From a bacterium (GTDB taxonomy: Bacteria > Chloroflexota > Dormibacteria > Aeolococcales > Bog-877), in the NCBI GenBank assembly GCA_021795235.1, contig JAJYPP010000030.1, positions 1-37,937 of the forward strand: DNA of 37,937 nt, in the 5' to 3' direction. The notes below the pieces were generated by a model. It searched no databases. It was not told the origin of the DNA and saw only the letters and a program-made list of their open reading frames with translations. Shown here piece by piece: positions 10,192 through 18,883 of the stretch. Made by a program: the position numbers and the translations under genes. Numbering within the stretch: the stretch's first letter is position 1; each line of letters starts with the position of its first letter.

Positions 10192-11046
10192 GTGACCGCG
10201 AGCACCCTGGTCCACAGCGTCTGGCAGCGCTGCCAGCCCCCCGCCCTGGAACGCCCGGCCCAGCCCGGCTGGCACCTCCCCGAATGGGGAGCCGAGTTCC
10301 TGGGCACCTTCCTGCTGGTGCTGGGTGGGCTGAGCGCGGTCTGCCTGGACTTCGGCCGAGGCTCACCCATCCCCGGACTCATCCCCTCCGCCAGCCTGCG
10401 CCTGCTCATCACCGGGCTCCTGTTCGCCGGTTGCGGGAGCCTGATCGCCCTGACTCCATTCGGGCGGCTGAGCGGGGCCCACGTCAACCCGTGCGTGACC
10501 CTGGCCTTCTGGGTTGGCGGTCACATCTCCCGGGCGGACCTGCTCGGCTACTGGGCTGGGCAGTTCTCCGGAGCGGTGGCGGGGGACCTGGTCCTGCGTC
10601 TGCTCTGGGGCGGGGCGGCCATCTCCGTACAGGACGGCCTGACCGCCCCCCAGCAGGGGGTGTCCGCCGCCCAAGCGATCGGGGTCGAGGCCCTGATGAC
10701 GGGCATCCTGGTTCTGGCCATCTTCACCTGTACCTCGTGGGCGAGAACCGCTCGCCTCACTCCCCTGGTGCTCTGGATCGTGATCGCCCTGCTGGTCTGG
10801 CGCGGGGCTCCCTACACCGACTGCAGCCTGAACCCCGCCCGCAGCCTGGGCCCGGCGGTGGTGTTCGGCAGCTACCAGGCGCTCTGGGTTTACTTCGTCG
10901 GGCCACCGCTCGGGGCTGCCCTGGCCGCACTCGGCTACCTGCAGCTGGCCGGGGGCCGCCATCCCCTCACCGCCAAGCTCTACCACGACTTCCGCTTCCG
11001 CAGCGTGCTGGGAGAGGCGCTGCCGCGGTGGCGGCGACAGCGGTGA
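10192..11046 (+). CDS. Aquaporin / MIP-family channel with an NPC first motif
   Basis: A 284-residue membrane channel of the major intrinsic protein family with about six transmembrane helices. It opens with a helix containing [11 protein letters not shown]. The first pore loop is [11 protein letters not shown], where NPC replaces the canonical NPA. The second is [13 protein letters not shown] with the standard NPA and the selectivity-filter Arg. I choose the GTG at 10192 because GGGAGAGG lies eight bases before it; an ATG at 10174 would overlap that site. The gene diverges from pccB with only about 50 bases between them. Whether it carries water, glycerol or another small solute cannot be decided here. 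Confidence 0.9.
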   Translation: MTASTLVHSVWQRCQPPALERPAQPGWHLPEWGAEFLGTFLLVLGGLSAVCLDFGRGSPIPGLIPSASLRLLITGLLFAGCGSLIALTPFGRLSGAHVNPCVTLAFWVGGHISRADLLGYWAGQFSGAVAGDLVLRLLWGGAAISVQDGLTAPQQGVSAAQAIGVEALMTGILVLAIFTCTSWARTARLTPLVLWIVIALLVWRGAPYTDCSLNPARSLGPAVVFGSYQALWVYFVGPPLGAALAALGYLQLAGGRHPLTAKLYHDFRFRSVLGEALPRWRRQR

Positions 11047-11131
11047 GCCGCATACGACGGCAGTGGCCGCGATGTGTCGCGGAACAGTGAACCCACGCCC
11101 GAACCGGGGGCTTTGAGCTTAGCCTCATTAG

Positions 11132-13450
11132 GTGTCCAGGAGAGGACGATCCCACTCCGACCAAGGCGCGCTGCTAGAGCCCAGCCACCTCGAGTCGGCA
11201 CTGGAGGGCGAGGCTGGCCCCCCGGTGCCAGCCGGGCTCCTGCAGGCCATGGTCGAGGCGGCCCGAGCCACCACCGGCGCCGACTCCGCCCGCCTCCTGC
11301 TGCTCTCTCCCGACGGGCTGAGCACCTTCGTGGCGGCGGTCAGCGGGCGTGCGGATCTGCCCCAGGGATCGAGGCGGCCGCTGGAAGTCGGCCTCGGCGG
11401 CTGGGTCGTCCGCAACCACCGCGCCATTCTGGTCAGCAGCTTCAAGCGACGACTGTGCTATCCCCAGACCGCCCTGGAGGTCGCTATCACGCTGCGGGGC
11501 AGCGACTCGGTCGTCGCAGTGCCGATCTCCGACCCGGTCAGCGGCGCCTGCCTGGGCGTGCTGGGAGCCCTCTCGCCCCAACCGATGGCCTTCCCCGCCA
11601 AGTCGGTTCGCGTCCTCGACCTCTTCGCGCAGGTGGCCGGGTCCGCGCTCACCGCCACCGCCAGAGAGCGGGCGCTCCGGGACAGCTGGGCGGATCGGCG
11701 CATCCAGGAGGAGCGCGCCGACCTGCTGGCGAGCCTGGTCGAGAAGGTGCACGAGGGGGTGGCCCTGGTCGACCGCCAGGGCATCGTGCGCTACTCCAAT
11801 CCCGCCTTCGGGGAGCTCTTCGGGCTCTCCGCTAAGGAGCTCTTCGGACGCTCCGCCGACTCCCTGCTGCGCCAGGGAGGGCCGGCCGACGACAGCCAGG
11901 ATGCGGAGCCCCAGTGGGACCAGGACCAGTTCGAGCTGACCATCCCCGACCGGCCGGCGCGGAGGGTGATCGCCCTCTCCCGCAACGCCTTCGAGTACGG
12001 TCGGACCCGGGCTCCGGGCTGGATCGTCACCGCCCGCGACGCCACCGACCGGGCCCGCTGGGAGGCGCGCCTGCGCCACCAGGGCGAGCACGACGACCTG
12101 ACCGGGCTGCCCAACCGCCACCGGCTCCAGCGCCGGCTGTCCGAGGTCACGGCGGCGAGCCGGGTCGGCCCCGAGGTGGGGGTCTTCTTCATCGACGTCG
12201 ACGGCACCAAGACCGTCAACGACGCGCTCGGACATGAGGCCGGGGATGACCTGCTGCGGGCGGTAGCGCGCAGGCTCCTGGGCCGGATCAGGCCCGGGGA
12301 CCTGCTGGCCCGTTACGGCGGCGACGAGCTGGTGGCCCTGATCGAGCCCCTGTCGGCCCAGGAGGCGCCGGCGTTCGCCGAGCGCCTCCTGGGCGCGTTC
12401 TCGGACCCGATCCAGCTCAAGGGGCAGGCGGTGCGGGTGACCGCCAGCCTGGGCTTCACCTCCTGCCATGAGGGGTCGGACCCGGCCAGCCTCCTGCGGG
12501 AGGCCGACTCCGCGATGTACGCCGCCAAGCGGGCGGGCGGCAACGGCTGGCGAGCGTTCGAGGCCGATCTGCACGATGCCGCGCTGGCGGATCTGCGTCT
12601 GAGCGCGGAGCTGCGCTCCGCCCTCCAGTCCCCCGAGGCGTCCGGGCTGCACCTGACCTATCAGCCGGTCGTCCACCTGGGACATGGCTACTGCACCGGG
12701 GTGGAGGCGCTCCTGCGCTGGCGGCACCCGCGCCTGGGCATGGTCCCCCCACCCCAGATCCTGGAGGTCGCCCGCCGGCTCCACGAGCTGGAGCGCCTCA
12801 GCGACTGGATCCTGGATCAGGCTCTCTCCGACCTCGCGGGGTGGGTGCCCCAGGGCATCGACCAGCTTCTCCTGGGGGTCAACTTCGCCCCCACTGAGCT
12901 GACCGATCCCAGGTTCTCCAGCCGGGTCCTGGCGGCACTGGACCGGCACGGGATTCCCAGCGACCGGCTGGTCGTGGAGATCACCGAGCACGAGCTGGGA
13001 CCGGAGCTGCAGCCCCGCGTCGCGACCACCGTCCAGGAGCTCGCCGAGCACGGCGTCTTCAGCGCCCTGGACGACGTCGGCGCCGGGCAGTCCAACCTGG
13101 CGCGGCTGGTCGACCTGCCGGTCAAGATCCTGAAGGTCGACCGGGTGTTCGTGATGGGCCTGCCGAGGGATAGGCGCAGCTCGGCGGTGGTCCGGGCCTT
13201 CCTCTCGGTGGGCCGCGATCTGGATATGGATGTCGTGGCCGAGGGGGTGGAGACCAAGGCCCAGGAGACGGCGCTGCGCTCCTACGGCTGTGAGATCGTG
13301 CAGGGATTCCGCTACTCCAAGCCGCTGCGGTCCCAGGCCCTGGTGGATTGGATGCTCTCGGCCCCGGACCACGTCTCCCGCCTCGGTCCCCCGCGAGGGA
13401 CGAGCAAGCGCGACCCAGGGCGGGCTCAGGCGGGGCAGCGCAGCGCCTGA
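11132..13450 (+). CDS. GAF-PAS-GGDEF-EAL c-di-GMP signalling protein
   Basis: A 772-residue cytoplasmic protein with no membrane segments. The domains in order are a GAF-like sensor (about 33-178), a PAS domain (about 197-308), a GGDEF domain and an EAL domain (about 490-755). The active-site loop is RYGGDEL (396-400 GGDEL, a tolerated variant). An RxxD inhibitory site, RPGD at 387-390, lies five residues before it. The EAL motif is at 525-527 in VEALLRW, with NFAP, EITEH, LDDVGAG, KVDR and AEGVET following, so the phosphodiesterase half looks intact. The protein could both make and degrade c-di-GMP. The GTG at 11132 has no clear ribosome-binding site, so a slightly later start is possible. 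It follows the aquaporin after 85 bases and converges on the mutase gene. Confidence 0.93.
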   Translation: MSRRGRSHSDQGALLEPSHLESALEGEAGPPVPAGLLQAMVEAARATTGADSARLLLLSPDGLSTFVAAVSGRADLPQGSRRPLEVGLGGWVVRNHRAILVSSFKRRLCYPQTALEVAITLRGSDSVVAVPISDPVSGACLGVLGALSPQPMAFPAKSVRVLDLFAQVAGSALTATARERALRDSWADRRIQEERADLLASLVEKVHEGVALVDRQGIVRYSNPAFGELFGLSAKELFGRSADSLLRQGGPADDSQDAEPQWDQDQFELTIPDRPARRVIALSRNAFEYGRTRAPGWIVTARDATDRARWEARLRHQGEHDDLTGLPNRHRLQRRLSEVTAASRVGPEVGVFFIDVDGTKTVNDALGHEAGDDLLRAVARRLLGRIRPGDLLARYGGDELVALIEPLSAQEAPAFAERLLGAFSDPIQLKGQAVRVTASLGFTSCHEGSDPASLLREADSAMYAAKRAGGNGWRAFEADLHDAALADLRLSAELRSALQSPEASGLHLTYQPVVHLGHGYCTGVEALLRWRHPRLGMVPPPQILEVARRLHELERLSDWILDQALSDLAGWVPQGIDQLLLGVNFAPTELTDPRFSSRVLAALDRHGIPSDRLVVEITEHELGPELQPRVATTVQELAEHGVFSALDDVGAGQSNLARLVDLPVKILKVDRVFVMGLPRDRRSSAVVRAFLSVGRDLDMDVVAEGVETKAQETALRSYGCEIVQGFRYSKPLRSQALVDWMLSAPDHVSRLGPPRGTSKRDPGRAQAGQRSA

Positions 13451-13460
13451 GCCGAGCGGC

Positions 13461-15038
13461 CTACCCCGGTGGCCGCCAGACTCCGAAGACCTCCCGCAAC
13501 CGGGAGCATATCTCCCCCACGGTGGCGCCGGACCGCAGCGCCTCACGCATGGGCGGCAGCAGGTTGGGCCCTCCCTGGGCGGCCCGCTCGACCCCATCCA
13601 GGGCCGCGGCCACCACCGCCTGTGACCTGGTCCGGCGGTGCTCGGACAGGCTCTGCACCTGCTGCTCCTCCAGCTCCGGGTCCACCCGGAGCAGGGGGAC
13701 GTCGACGGGCAGATCGTCCTGGAAGCGGTTGACCCCCACCACCACCACCGCCCCGGACTCGACCTGCTGCTGGTGACGGTAGGCCGACTCCTGGATCTGC
13801 TCTTGGTAATAGCCCTGCTCGATGGCCGCCACCGCCCCGCCCCGGTGGTCCACCTCGGCGATCAGGGTGCCGGCTTCGCTCACCAGCCGCTCGGTCAGAG
13901 ACTCGATCAGGTAGGAGCCGCCCAGCGGATCGGCCACCAGCGCCACCCCGGACTCGTAGGCCAACAGCTGCTGGGTGCGCAGCGCCAGGGTGGCCGCCTG
14001 CTCCGAGGGCAGAGCCAGCGCCTCGTCATAGGAGTTGGTGTGCAGCGACTGGGCGCCTCCCAGGACTGCCGCCAGCGCCTGCAGCGCGACCCTGACCACG
14101 TTGTTGAGCGGCTGCTGCGCGGTCAGGGTCGCACCCGCGGTCTGGGCGTGGAAGCGCAGCTGGAGTGAGCGGGCATCCGTGGCCCCAAAGCGCTTCGCCA
14201 TGAGGGTCGCCCAGAGCCGCCGGGCCGCGCGGAACTTGGCTACCTCCTCGAAGAGGTCGTTGTCGACGTTGAAGAAGAAGCTCAGCCTCGGCGCGAACTC
14301 GCTCAGCTCGAGCCCCGCAGACAGGGCCGCCTCCACGTAGGCCAGGCCGTTGCTGAGCGCAAACGCCAGCTCCTGGGGGGCGGTGGCCCCCGCCTCCCGG
14401 ATGTGGTACCCGGAGATCGAGATCGGATTCCAGCGCGGCAGCTCCTGATGGCAGTAGGCGAAGGTGTCGGTCACCAGGCGCATGCTCGGACGCGGGGGAA
14501 AGATGTAGGTGCCGCGGGCCGCGTACTCCTTGAGGATGTCGTTCTGGATCGTGCCCCCGAGAACCGCCCCGGGGATGCCTCGCTCCTCAGCCGCCAGCTG
14601 GTAGAGCAGGAGCAGGAGGCTGGCGGGGGCGTTGATGGTCATGGAGGTGGTCACCTCCTGCAGGGGCAGGTCGGCCAGCAGGGTGCGCATGTCGCCCAGA
14701 TGGTCGATCGCCACCCCCACCTTGCCCACCTCGCCCCGAGCCACCTCGTCGTCGGAGTCGTAACCCATCTGGGTGGGCAGGTCGAAGGCGACCGAGAGCC
14801 CGGTCTGGCCGCGCCCGAGCAGGTAGTGGAAGCGCTCGTTGGTCGAGCTGGCCGAGCCGAAGCCGGCGTACTGCCGCATCGTCCAGAGCCGCCCCCGGTA
14901 GCCGTCGGCGCGGATGCCCCGGGTGTAGGGCGGCTCCCCCGGGGGAGGGGGATCAGCCAGCTTCGGATCACGCTGATAGGAGGGCTGGAGCGGCAGCCCG
15001 GAGCCGGTGCCGACAGGTCGGTCGGCCTGGCCGCTCAC
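13461..15038 (-). CDS. Methylmalonyl-CoA mutase, catalytic (substrate-binding) subunit without B12 domain
   Basis: A 525-residue TIM-barrel chain of the acyl-CoA mutase family, interconverting (R)-methylmalonyl-CoA and succinyl-CoA with adenosylcobalamin. Family motifs include [41 protein letters not shown] and [12 protein letters not shown]. Tyr57 (RQYAGF) and Arg175 (KEYAAR) align with the residues that distinguish methylmalonyl-CoA mutase (Tyr89/Arg207 in Propionibacterium) from isobutyryl-CoA mutase (Phe/Gln), so methylmalonyl-CoA is the predicted substrate. The chain stops at the end of the barrel, so the cobalamin-binding subunit must be encoded elsewhere. The GTG start at 15038 overlaps the epimerase stop by four bases (GTGA) with GGGGAG upstream. 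The frame is open further upstream, but that part is out-of-frame epimerase sequence. Confidence 0.93.
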   Translation of the reverse strand: MSGQADRPVGTGSGLPLQPSYQRDPKLADPPPPGEPPYTRGIRADGYRGRLWTMRQYAGFGSASSTNERFHYLLGRGQTGLSVAFDLPTQMGYDSDDEVARGEVGKVGVAIDHLGDMRTLLADLPLQEVTTSMTINAPASLLLLLYQLAAEERGIPGAVLGGTIQNDILKEYAARGTYIFPPRPSMRLVTDTFAYCHQELPRWNPISISGYHIREAGATAPQELAFALSNGLAYVEAALSAGLELSEFAPRLSFFFNVDNDLFEEVAKFRAARRLWATLMAKRFGATDARSLQLRFHAQTAGATLTAQQPLNNVVRVALQALAAVLGGAQSLHTNSYDEALALPSEQAATLALRTQQLLAYESGVALVADPLGGSYLIESLTERLVSEAGTLIAEVDHRGGAVAAIEQGYYQEQIQESAYRHQQQVESGAVVVVGVNRFQDDLPVDVPLLRVDPELEEQQVQSLSEHRRTRSQAVVAAALDGVERAAQGGPNLLPPMREALRSGATVGEICSRLREVFGVWRPPG

Positions 15039-15778
15039 CCCGGGCTCCCCTGGGGAGGCTCCAGCCAGCGCACCCGCTTGCCCAGGGCCCTGGCATGGGC
15101 GACCTGGCTGCTGGTGGCATCGTCGAGGTGGCCACCGACATTGAGCACCAGGATCTCGTCCGCCAGGTCGATCTTGCGCCGGGCGAGTGAGTCCAGGTCC
15201 CCCGCCCCACCCGGGTGCGGGCCGGCCGTGACCACGATCCGCCCGGCCACGGTCTCCACGTGGTCGGCCCGCTGGAAGGCCTCGTGGAAACGGGCGGACC
15301 CGCACAGGCACACCACCGTGGGTCGGGAGGGGTGGGGCTCAACCCGACCGGCGGCCTCGGCCTGGGGCAGCTGCACCAGCTCGGTCAGGACCCCCAGCTC
15401 GGTTGCGGGGTGCAGGAAGGCCACCAGCCGACCGCGCGACCCCGGGCGGGGCTCTGGATCGATGAGCTCAGCACCCTGCTCGCGCCATCGGCGCAGCTCA
15501 CTGGCGATGTCTTCAACCCCGTAGGCCAGGTGGTGGATCCCCTCCCCCCGCCGCTCCAGGAAGCGGGCTATCCGCGAGTCCTGGCGGGTCGATCCCAGCA
15601 ACTCCAGGGAAGGGCCGCCCAGGTCCAGGAACACGGCCTCGATCCCGTCTCGCTCGACTCGCTCCGGCGGCGGGGCCGCCACTCCCAACCGGGCGGCCAG
15701 AGCGGGGGCGGCCGCTCCCAGATCGTGGACCGCGATCCCGACATGGTCCAACCGCGCTGGTCGCGCGGAGATTGCCAT
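15035..15778 (-). CDS. Methylmalonyl-CoA epimerase fused to a nucleoside 2-deoxyribosyltransferase-like domain
   Basis: A 247-residue two-domain protein. Residues 1-138 are a glyoxalase/VOC-fold methylmalonyl-CoA epimerase: [10 protein letters not shown] carries the metal-ligand His12, EGIHHLAY a second metal-ligand His (82 or 83), and GVLTELVQ the ligand Glu133. This half converts (S)- to (R)-methylmalonyl-CoA for the mutase encoded just downstream. Residues about 153-241 form a second domain beginning [12 protein letters not shown] and containing [17 protein letters not shown] and [10 protein letters not shown] recognise it as the small family related to nucleoside 2-deoxyribosyltransferases (DUF4406-like), normally a separate protein of roughly 110 residues. 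No stop or well-placed start separates the two halves. The ATG at 15778 follows the iron-sulfur protein by seven bases. The role of the second domain is unknown. Confidence 0.85.
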   Translation of the reverse strand: MAISARPARLDHVGIAVHDLGAAAPALAARLGVAAPPPERVERDGIEAVFLDLGGPSLELLGSTRQDSRIARFLERRGEGIHHLAYGVEDIASELRRWREQGAELIDPEPRPGSRGRLVAFLHPATELGVLTELVQLPQAEAAGRVEPHPSRPTVVCLCGSARFHEAFQRADHVETVAGRIVVTAGPHPGGAGDLDSLARRKIDLADEILVLNVGGHLDDATSSQVAHARALGKRVRWLEPPQGSPG

Positions 15779-15785
15779 CGCCAGA

Positions 15786-17834
15786 TTATGCCTGCACCAC
15801 CTCGGCCGGGGCCGGTGGAGGCAGGTAGTCCAGCCCCATCGCCTCGGCGACCAGGACCGCCACGTCGGCGCTGCCGAGCCGGTCTCCCAGAGCCTGAGAG
15901 GAGATGCCCTCCTGGAACATGGTGGCGCAGAAGGGGCAGGCCACCGCCGCCCGATCGGCCCCGGTCTCCTGCGCCTGCTGGACCCGGACCCGGTTGATGC
16001 GCTGGCCGCCGCTCTCCTCCATGAAGATGCGGCCGCCACCGGCGCCGCAGCACATCGACTCGCCCCGGCTGCGGGCCATCTCCAGCAGCTCCACCCCCGG
16101 GATCGCCTCCAGGAGGTGACGCGGAGCGTCGTACTCCTGGTTCCAGCGGCCCAGGTAGCAGGGGTCGTGGTAGGTGATGCGGCTTTGACCCAGCCCCTTG
16201 GTGAGATGGATCCGCCCCGCGTCCAGAAGCTGGCTCAGCAGCTGGGTGTGATGGACCACCTCGTAGTTGCCCCCCAGGTCGGGGTACTCCCGGGACAGGG
16301 TGTTGAAGCAATGGGGACAGCTGGCGATGATGCGGCGCACCCCTCTTCGCTCCAGCCGCCCGACCACCTCCTGAGCCTGGGTCTGGAACAGGTACTCGTT
16401 GCCCAGCCGCCGGGCCGGGTCGCCGTTGCAGGTCTCCTCCTGCCCCAGGACGGCAAAGCTGACCTTGGCCGCCTTCAGGATGGCGACCGTGGCCCGCGCC
16501 GCCGGCCAGTTCGCCTCGTCGAAGGCGGTCGCGCAGCCCACCCAGTACAGATACTCCGCCTTGGGGTTGTCGGCCAGCAGGGGCACGTCCAACCCCTCCG
16601 CCCAGCGCATCCGGGTCGACTGCGCCAGCTGGTAGGGATTGCCGCGCTGCTCCAGCGACTCCATCGCCCGCTGCGCCTCCTTGGGCATGCGCGACTCCTC
16701 CAGCACCAGGGAGCGACGCATCTCGACTATCGCCGGGACGTGCTCGATCAGGACCGGGCACTGCTCGACGCAGGCGCCGCAGGTCGTGCACGACCAGAGG
16801 GTCTCCTCCAGCACGCTCCAGTCCATCAGCCCGCCGGCGGCGGGAGGGCCCGCCCCCGGCTCGCCCTGCGCCCAGTAACTCCGGGGCGGTGGTTCGGCGC
16901 GAGCCTGGGCGTACCAGGCGTCGCGCAGGTCGGTGATGAAGAGCTTGGGAGAGAGCGGCTTGCCGGTGTTGAAGGCCGGACAGTGCACCTGGCAACGTCC
17001 GCACTCGGTGCAGGTGGCCAGATCCAGTTGCTGCTTCCAGGTCAGCTGGTCGGCCCGGGCCAAGCCGTAGTGGTCGGCCTGCTCGATGTCCAGCAGCGGG
17101 AGGTGACGGCCTGCGGGCTCCAGGCTGCGCAGGTAGACGTTGGGCACCGCGGTCAGGATGTGCAAATGCTTGCTCCGGGCCAGGTAGACCAGGAACCCCG
17201 CCACCACCAGCAGGTGGGCCCAGAGGAAGAACTCGTGCCAGGCCCAGATCGACTCGCCGTGGAAGCCGCGGAACAGGTTGGCGACCGCGGCCGAGACAGG
17301 TCTGAGGTTCACCACCTGGTCGGCGCCGGCGGCAATCTGGGTCGCATAGAGCCCGAGCTGGGTGATGATGACCACGGCGATGAGCACCAGAATCACGGTG
17401 GCGTCCCGCTGGTGGCTGCCCTGGAAGCGGCTCGGCCGCAGCACGTAGCGGTTGAGGGCCGCCAGCACCAGTCCCAGCAGGACCGCTGCCGCCAGCAGGT
17501 CCTGGAGAAAGGCGACCGGGCCCCACCAGTACTGCTGCTCCAGGTTCAGAGGCGGCACCAGAGCCTCCAGCCCGGCCTGCAGGATCTCCACGTTCAGGAT
17601 GACGAAACCCCAGAAGATGAGGAAGTGGGCGATCCCGGAGAAGGGCCAGCGCAACAGCCGCTTCTGCCCCAGCACGAACACCGCCACCCCTCTCAGCCGC
17701 TGCCCAGGGTGATCCAGCCGGGGCTCGGGTTGAGCCTGGCGCATGGAGGTGACCAGCGGCCCCAGCCGCTTCCAGAACAGGAACCCGGTCACAGCCACCA
17801 GGACCACCAGCGCCACCGGGTTGAGCCAGATCAA
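15786..17834 (-). CDS. Membrane iron-sulfur oxidoreductase, ETF:quinone-oxidoreductase / heterodisulfide-reductase-like (FadF type)
   Basis: A 682-residue protein. The N-terminal part has about five membrane helices (near 6-22, 66-85, 107-127, 146-165, 198-218) with His70, His200 and His207 as possible haem b ligands, resembling NarI-type cytochrome b. A dicluster ferredoxin domain follows with Cys275, 278, 281, 285 and Cys349, 352, 355, 359, each ending in a CP dipeptide. The C-terminal half has two CCG-type domains (SCPHCFNT, HDPCYLGRW, CCGAGGG, CPFCATMF). Proteins of this build (FadF, or EMO in Geobacter) are thought to pass electrons from ETF to menaquinone during beta-oxidation. The operon here, with enoyl-CoA hydratase and mutase genes, fits that role. 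Its ATG overlaps the stop of the 61-residue membrane protein by four bases. Confidence 0.88.
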   Translation of the reverse strand: MIWLNPVALVVLVAVTGFLFWKRLGPLVTSMRQAQPEPRLDHPGQRLRGVAVFVLGQKRLLRWPFSGIAHFLIFWGFVILNVEILQAGLEALVPPLNLEQQYWWGPVAFLQDLLAAAVLLGLVLAALNRYVLRPSRFQGSHQRDATVILVLIAVVIITQLGLYATQIAAGADQVVNLRPVSAAVANLFRGFHGESIWAWHEFFLWAHLLVVAGFLVYLARSKHLHILTAVPNVYLRSLEPAGRHLPLLDIEQADHYGLARADQLTWKQQLDLATCTECGRCQVHCPAFNTGKPLSPKLFITDLRDAWYAQARAEPPPRSYWAQGEPGAGPPAAGGLMDWSVLEETLWSCTTCGACVEQCPVLIEHVPAIVEMRRSLVLEESRMPKEAQRAMESLEQRGNPYQLAQSTRMRWAEGLDVPLLADNPKAEYLYWVGCATAFDEANWPAARATVAILKAAKVSFAVLGQEETCNGDPARRLGNEYLFQTQAQEVVGRLERRGVRRIIASCPHCFNTLSREYPDLGGNYEVVHHTQLLSQLLDAGRIHLTKGLGQSRITYHDPCYLGRWNQEYDAPRHLLEAIPGVELLEMARSRGESMCCGAGGGRIFMEESGGQRINRVRVQQAQETGADRAAVACPFCATMFQEGISSQALGDRLGSADVAVLVAEAMGLDYLPPPAPAEVVQA

Positions 17835-18016
17835 GGGTGGTCGAAGCTCAGGGCCAGCGCGAACAGCGCCACTGCCAGGATCACCACCGCCACCCAGGTG
17901 ACCCAGAACCAGCTGGGCTCGTCGATCCAGAATGGCCCCCGGCGCTGACGAGCGCCATGCACGGTGCGGTTGGGCTCCTCAGGAGCCCCTGCCTGGCAGC
18001 CATTGGGTTCGGTCAC
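17831..18016 (-). CDS. Small single-helix membrane protein of unknown function
   Basis: A 61-residue protein with a polar N-terminus (about 1-35) and one hydrophobic helix (about 37-57, FWVTWVAVVILAVALFALAL). I do not recognise a family. Support for it being a gene comes from the clear transmembrane segment, its position between enoyl-CoA hydratase and the FadF-like gene, and a four-base ATGA overlap with the latter. The start is a GTG at 18016 with no strong ribosome-binding site; a GTG 18 codons later is possible. An inferred role is as a small accessory subunit of the membrane electron-transfer protein. Confidence 0.6.
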   Translation of the reverse strand: MTEPNGCQAGAPEEPNRTVHGARQRRGPFWIDEPSWFWVTWVAVVILAVALFALALSFDHP

Positions 18017-18049
18017 GAAGTTGATGGTAGGGACTGGCCGGCCCTGGGA

Positions 18050-18826
18050 TCAGCGGCCCGCCCAGCGCGGTGGGCGCTTCTCCAGGAAGGCGGCGATGCC
18101 CTCCTGGGCGTCGGCGGTTCGGAAGGTGGCATCGAACTCCCCCAGCTCCGCATCCAACCCGGCGTGCAGGGGCTGATCCAGGCCATCGGCCACGGCCCTC
18201 TTGATGGCGGCCACGGCCAGAGGCGCTCTCTGAGCCATGCGTTCCGCCAGCGACTGAGCCTCCTCACCCAGCCGCTCCGGCTCCACCACCAGATTGACCA
18301 GGCCGAGCTCCAGGGCCCGGTCCGCTCCGATCTGGTCGCCGCTGAACAGCAGCTCCAGGGCCCGACCGCGGCCGACCAGACGGGGCAGCCTCTGGGTTCC
18401 CCCCCAGCCCGGGATGATGCCCAGGAGGATCTCGGGCTGGCCCATCCGGGCCGTCCGGCTGGCGACCCGCAGGTCGCATGCCATGGCCAGCTCCAACCCC
18501 CCGCCCAGGGCGAAGCCGTTGACGGCCGCCACCAGCGGCAGCCGCGAGCGCTCCATCTCCAGGGTCAGACGCTGGCCGTCGGCGATCTTCTCCCTGGTCC
18601 GGTCGGGGCCGTCACTCACGAATTCCCCGATGTCCGCCCCGGCGACGAAGAACCGGTCGCCCGCCCCCGTCACCACCGCGGCCCTGACCGCGGGGTCCCC
18701 CTCGAACTCCCTGAGGCCGGACCTGAGCCCCGCCAGAACGTCCCGGTTGAGAGCGTTGGCGGGTGGGTGATCCACGATCAGCCATCCGACCTCTCCCCTG
18801 CGCTCAAGTCGAACCACCTCTGACAT
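18050..18826 (-). CDS. Enoyl-CoA hydratase / isomerase family protein
   Basis: A 258-residue crotonase-fold protein that would hydrate 2-enoyl-CoA to 3-hydroxyacyl-CoA. The oxyanion-hole and CoA-binding segment is FVAGADIGEF. Both catalytic glutamates of true hydratases are present, in GGGLELAMACDLR and GQPEILLGIIPGWGGTQRLPR. The ATG at 18826 has GGAGGG about five bases upstream. The frame is open for 92 more codons upstream, but those are antisense to the neighbouring coiled-coil gene and not homologous. It is the first gene of the hydratase, small membrane protein, FadF-like, epimerase, mutase operon. Chain-length preference is unknown. Confidence 0.93.
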   Translation of the reverse strand: MSEVVRLERRGEVGWLIVDHPPANALNRDVLAGLRSGLREFEGDPAVRAAVVTGAGDRFFVAGADIGEFVSDGPDRTREKIADGQRLTLEMERSRLPLVAAVNGFALGGGLELAMACDLRVASRTARMGQPEILLGIIPGWGGTQRLPRLVGRGRALELLFSGDQIGADRALELGLVNLVVEPERLGEEAQSLAERMAQRAPLAVAAIKRAVADGLDQPLHAGLDAELGEFDATFRTADAQEGIAAFLEKRPPRWAGR

Positions 18827-18883
18827 TCCACCCTCCAGATCCGCGGCTGCGACCGGCGTCGCCCCCTGTAGGCTAATGGAGTT

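Noticed and set aside
11174-13597. An 807-codon open frame on the minus strand, opposite the GAF-PAS-GGDEF-EAL gene
   Set aside because: It is antisense to a gene with clear domains, is rich in Gly/Arg/Pro/Gln/His with no motif, and is the expected shadow frame of high-GC coding sequence.
15568-17526. A 652-codon minus-strand frame overlapping the iron-sulfur protein and epimerase
   Set aside because: It is the same strand but another frame of two well-supported genes, with Gly/Pro/Arg-rich sequence and no motif.
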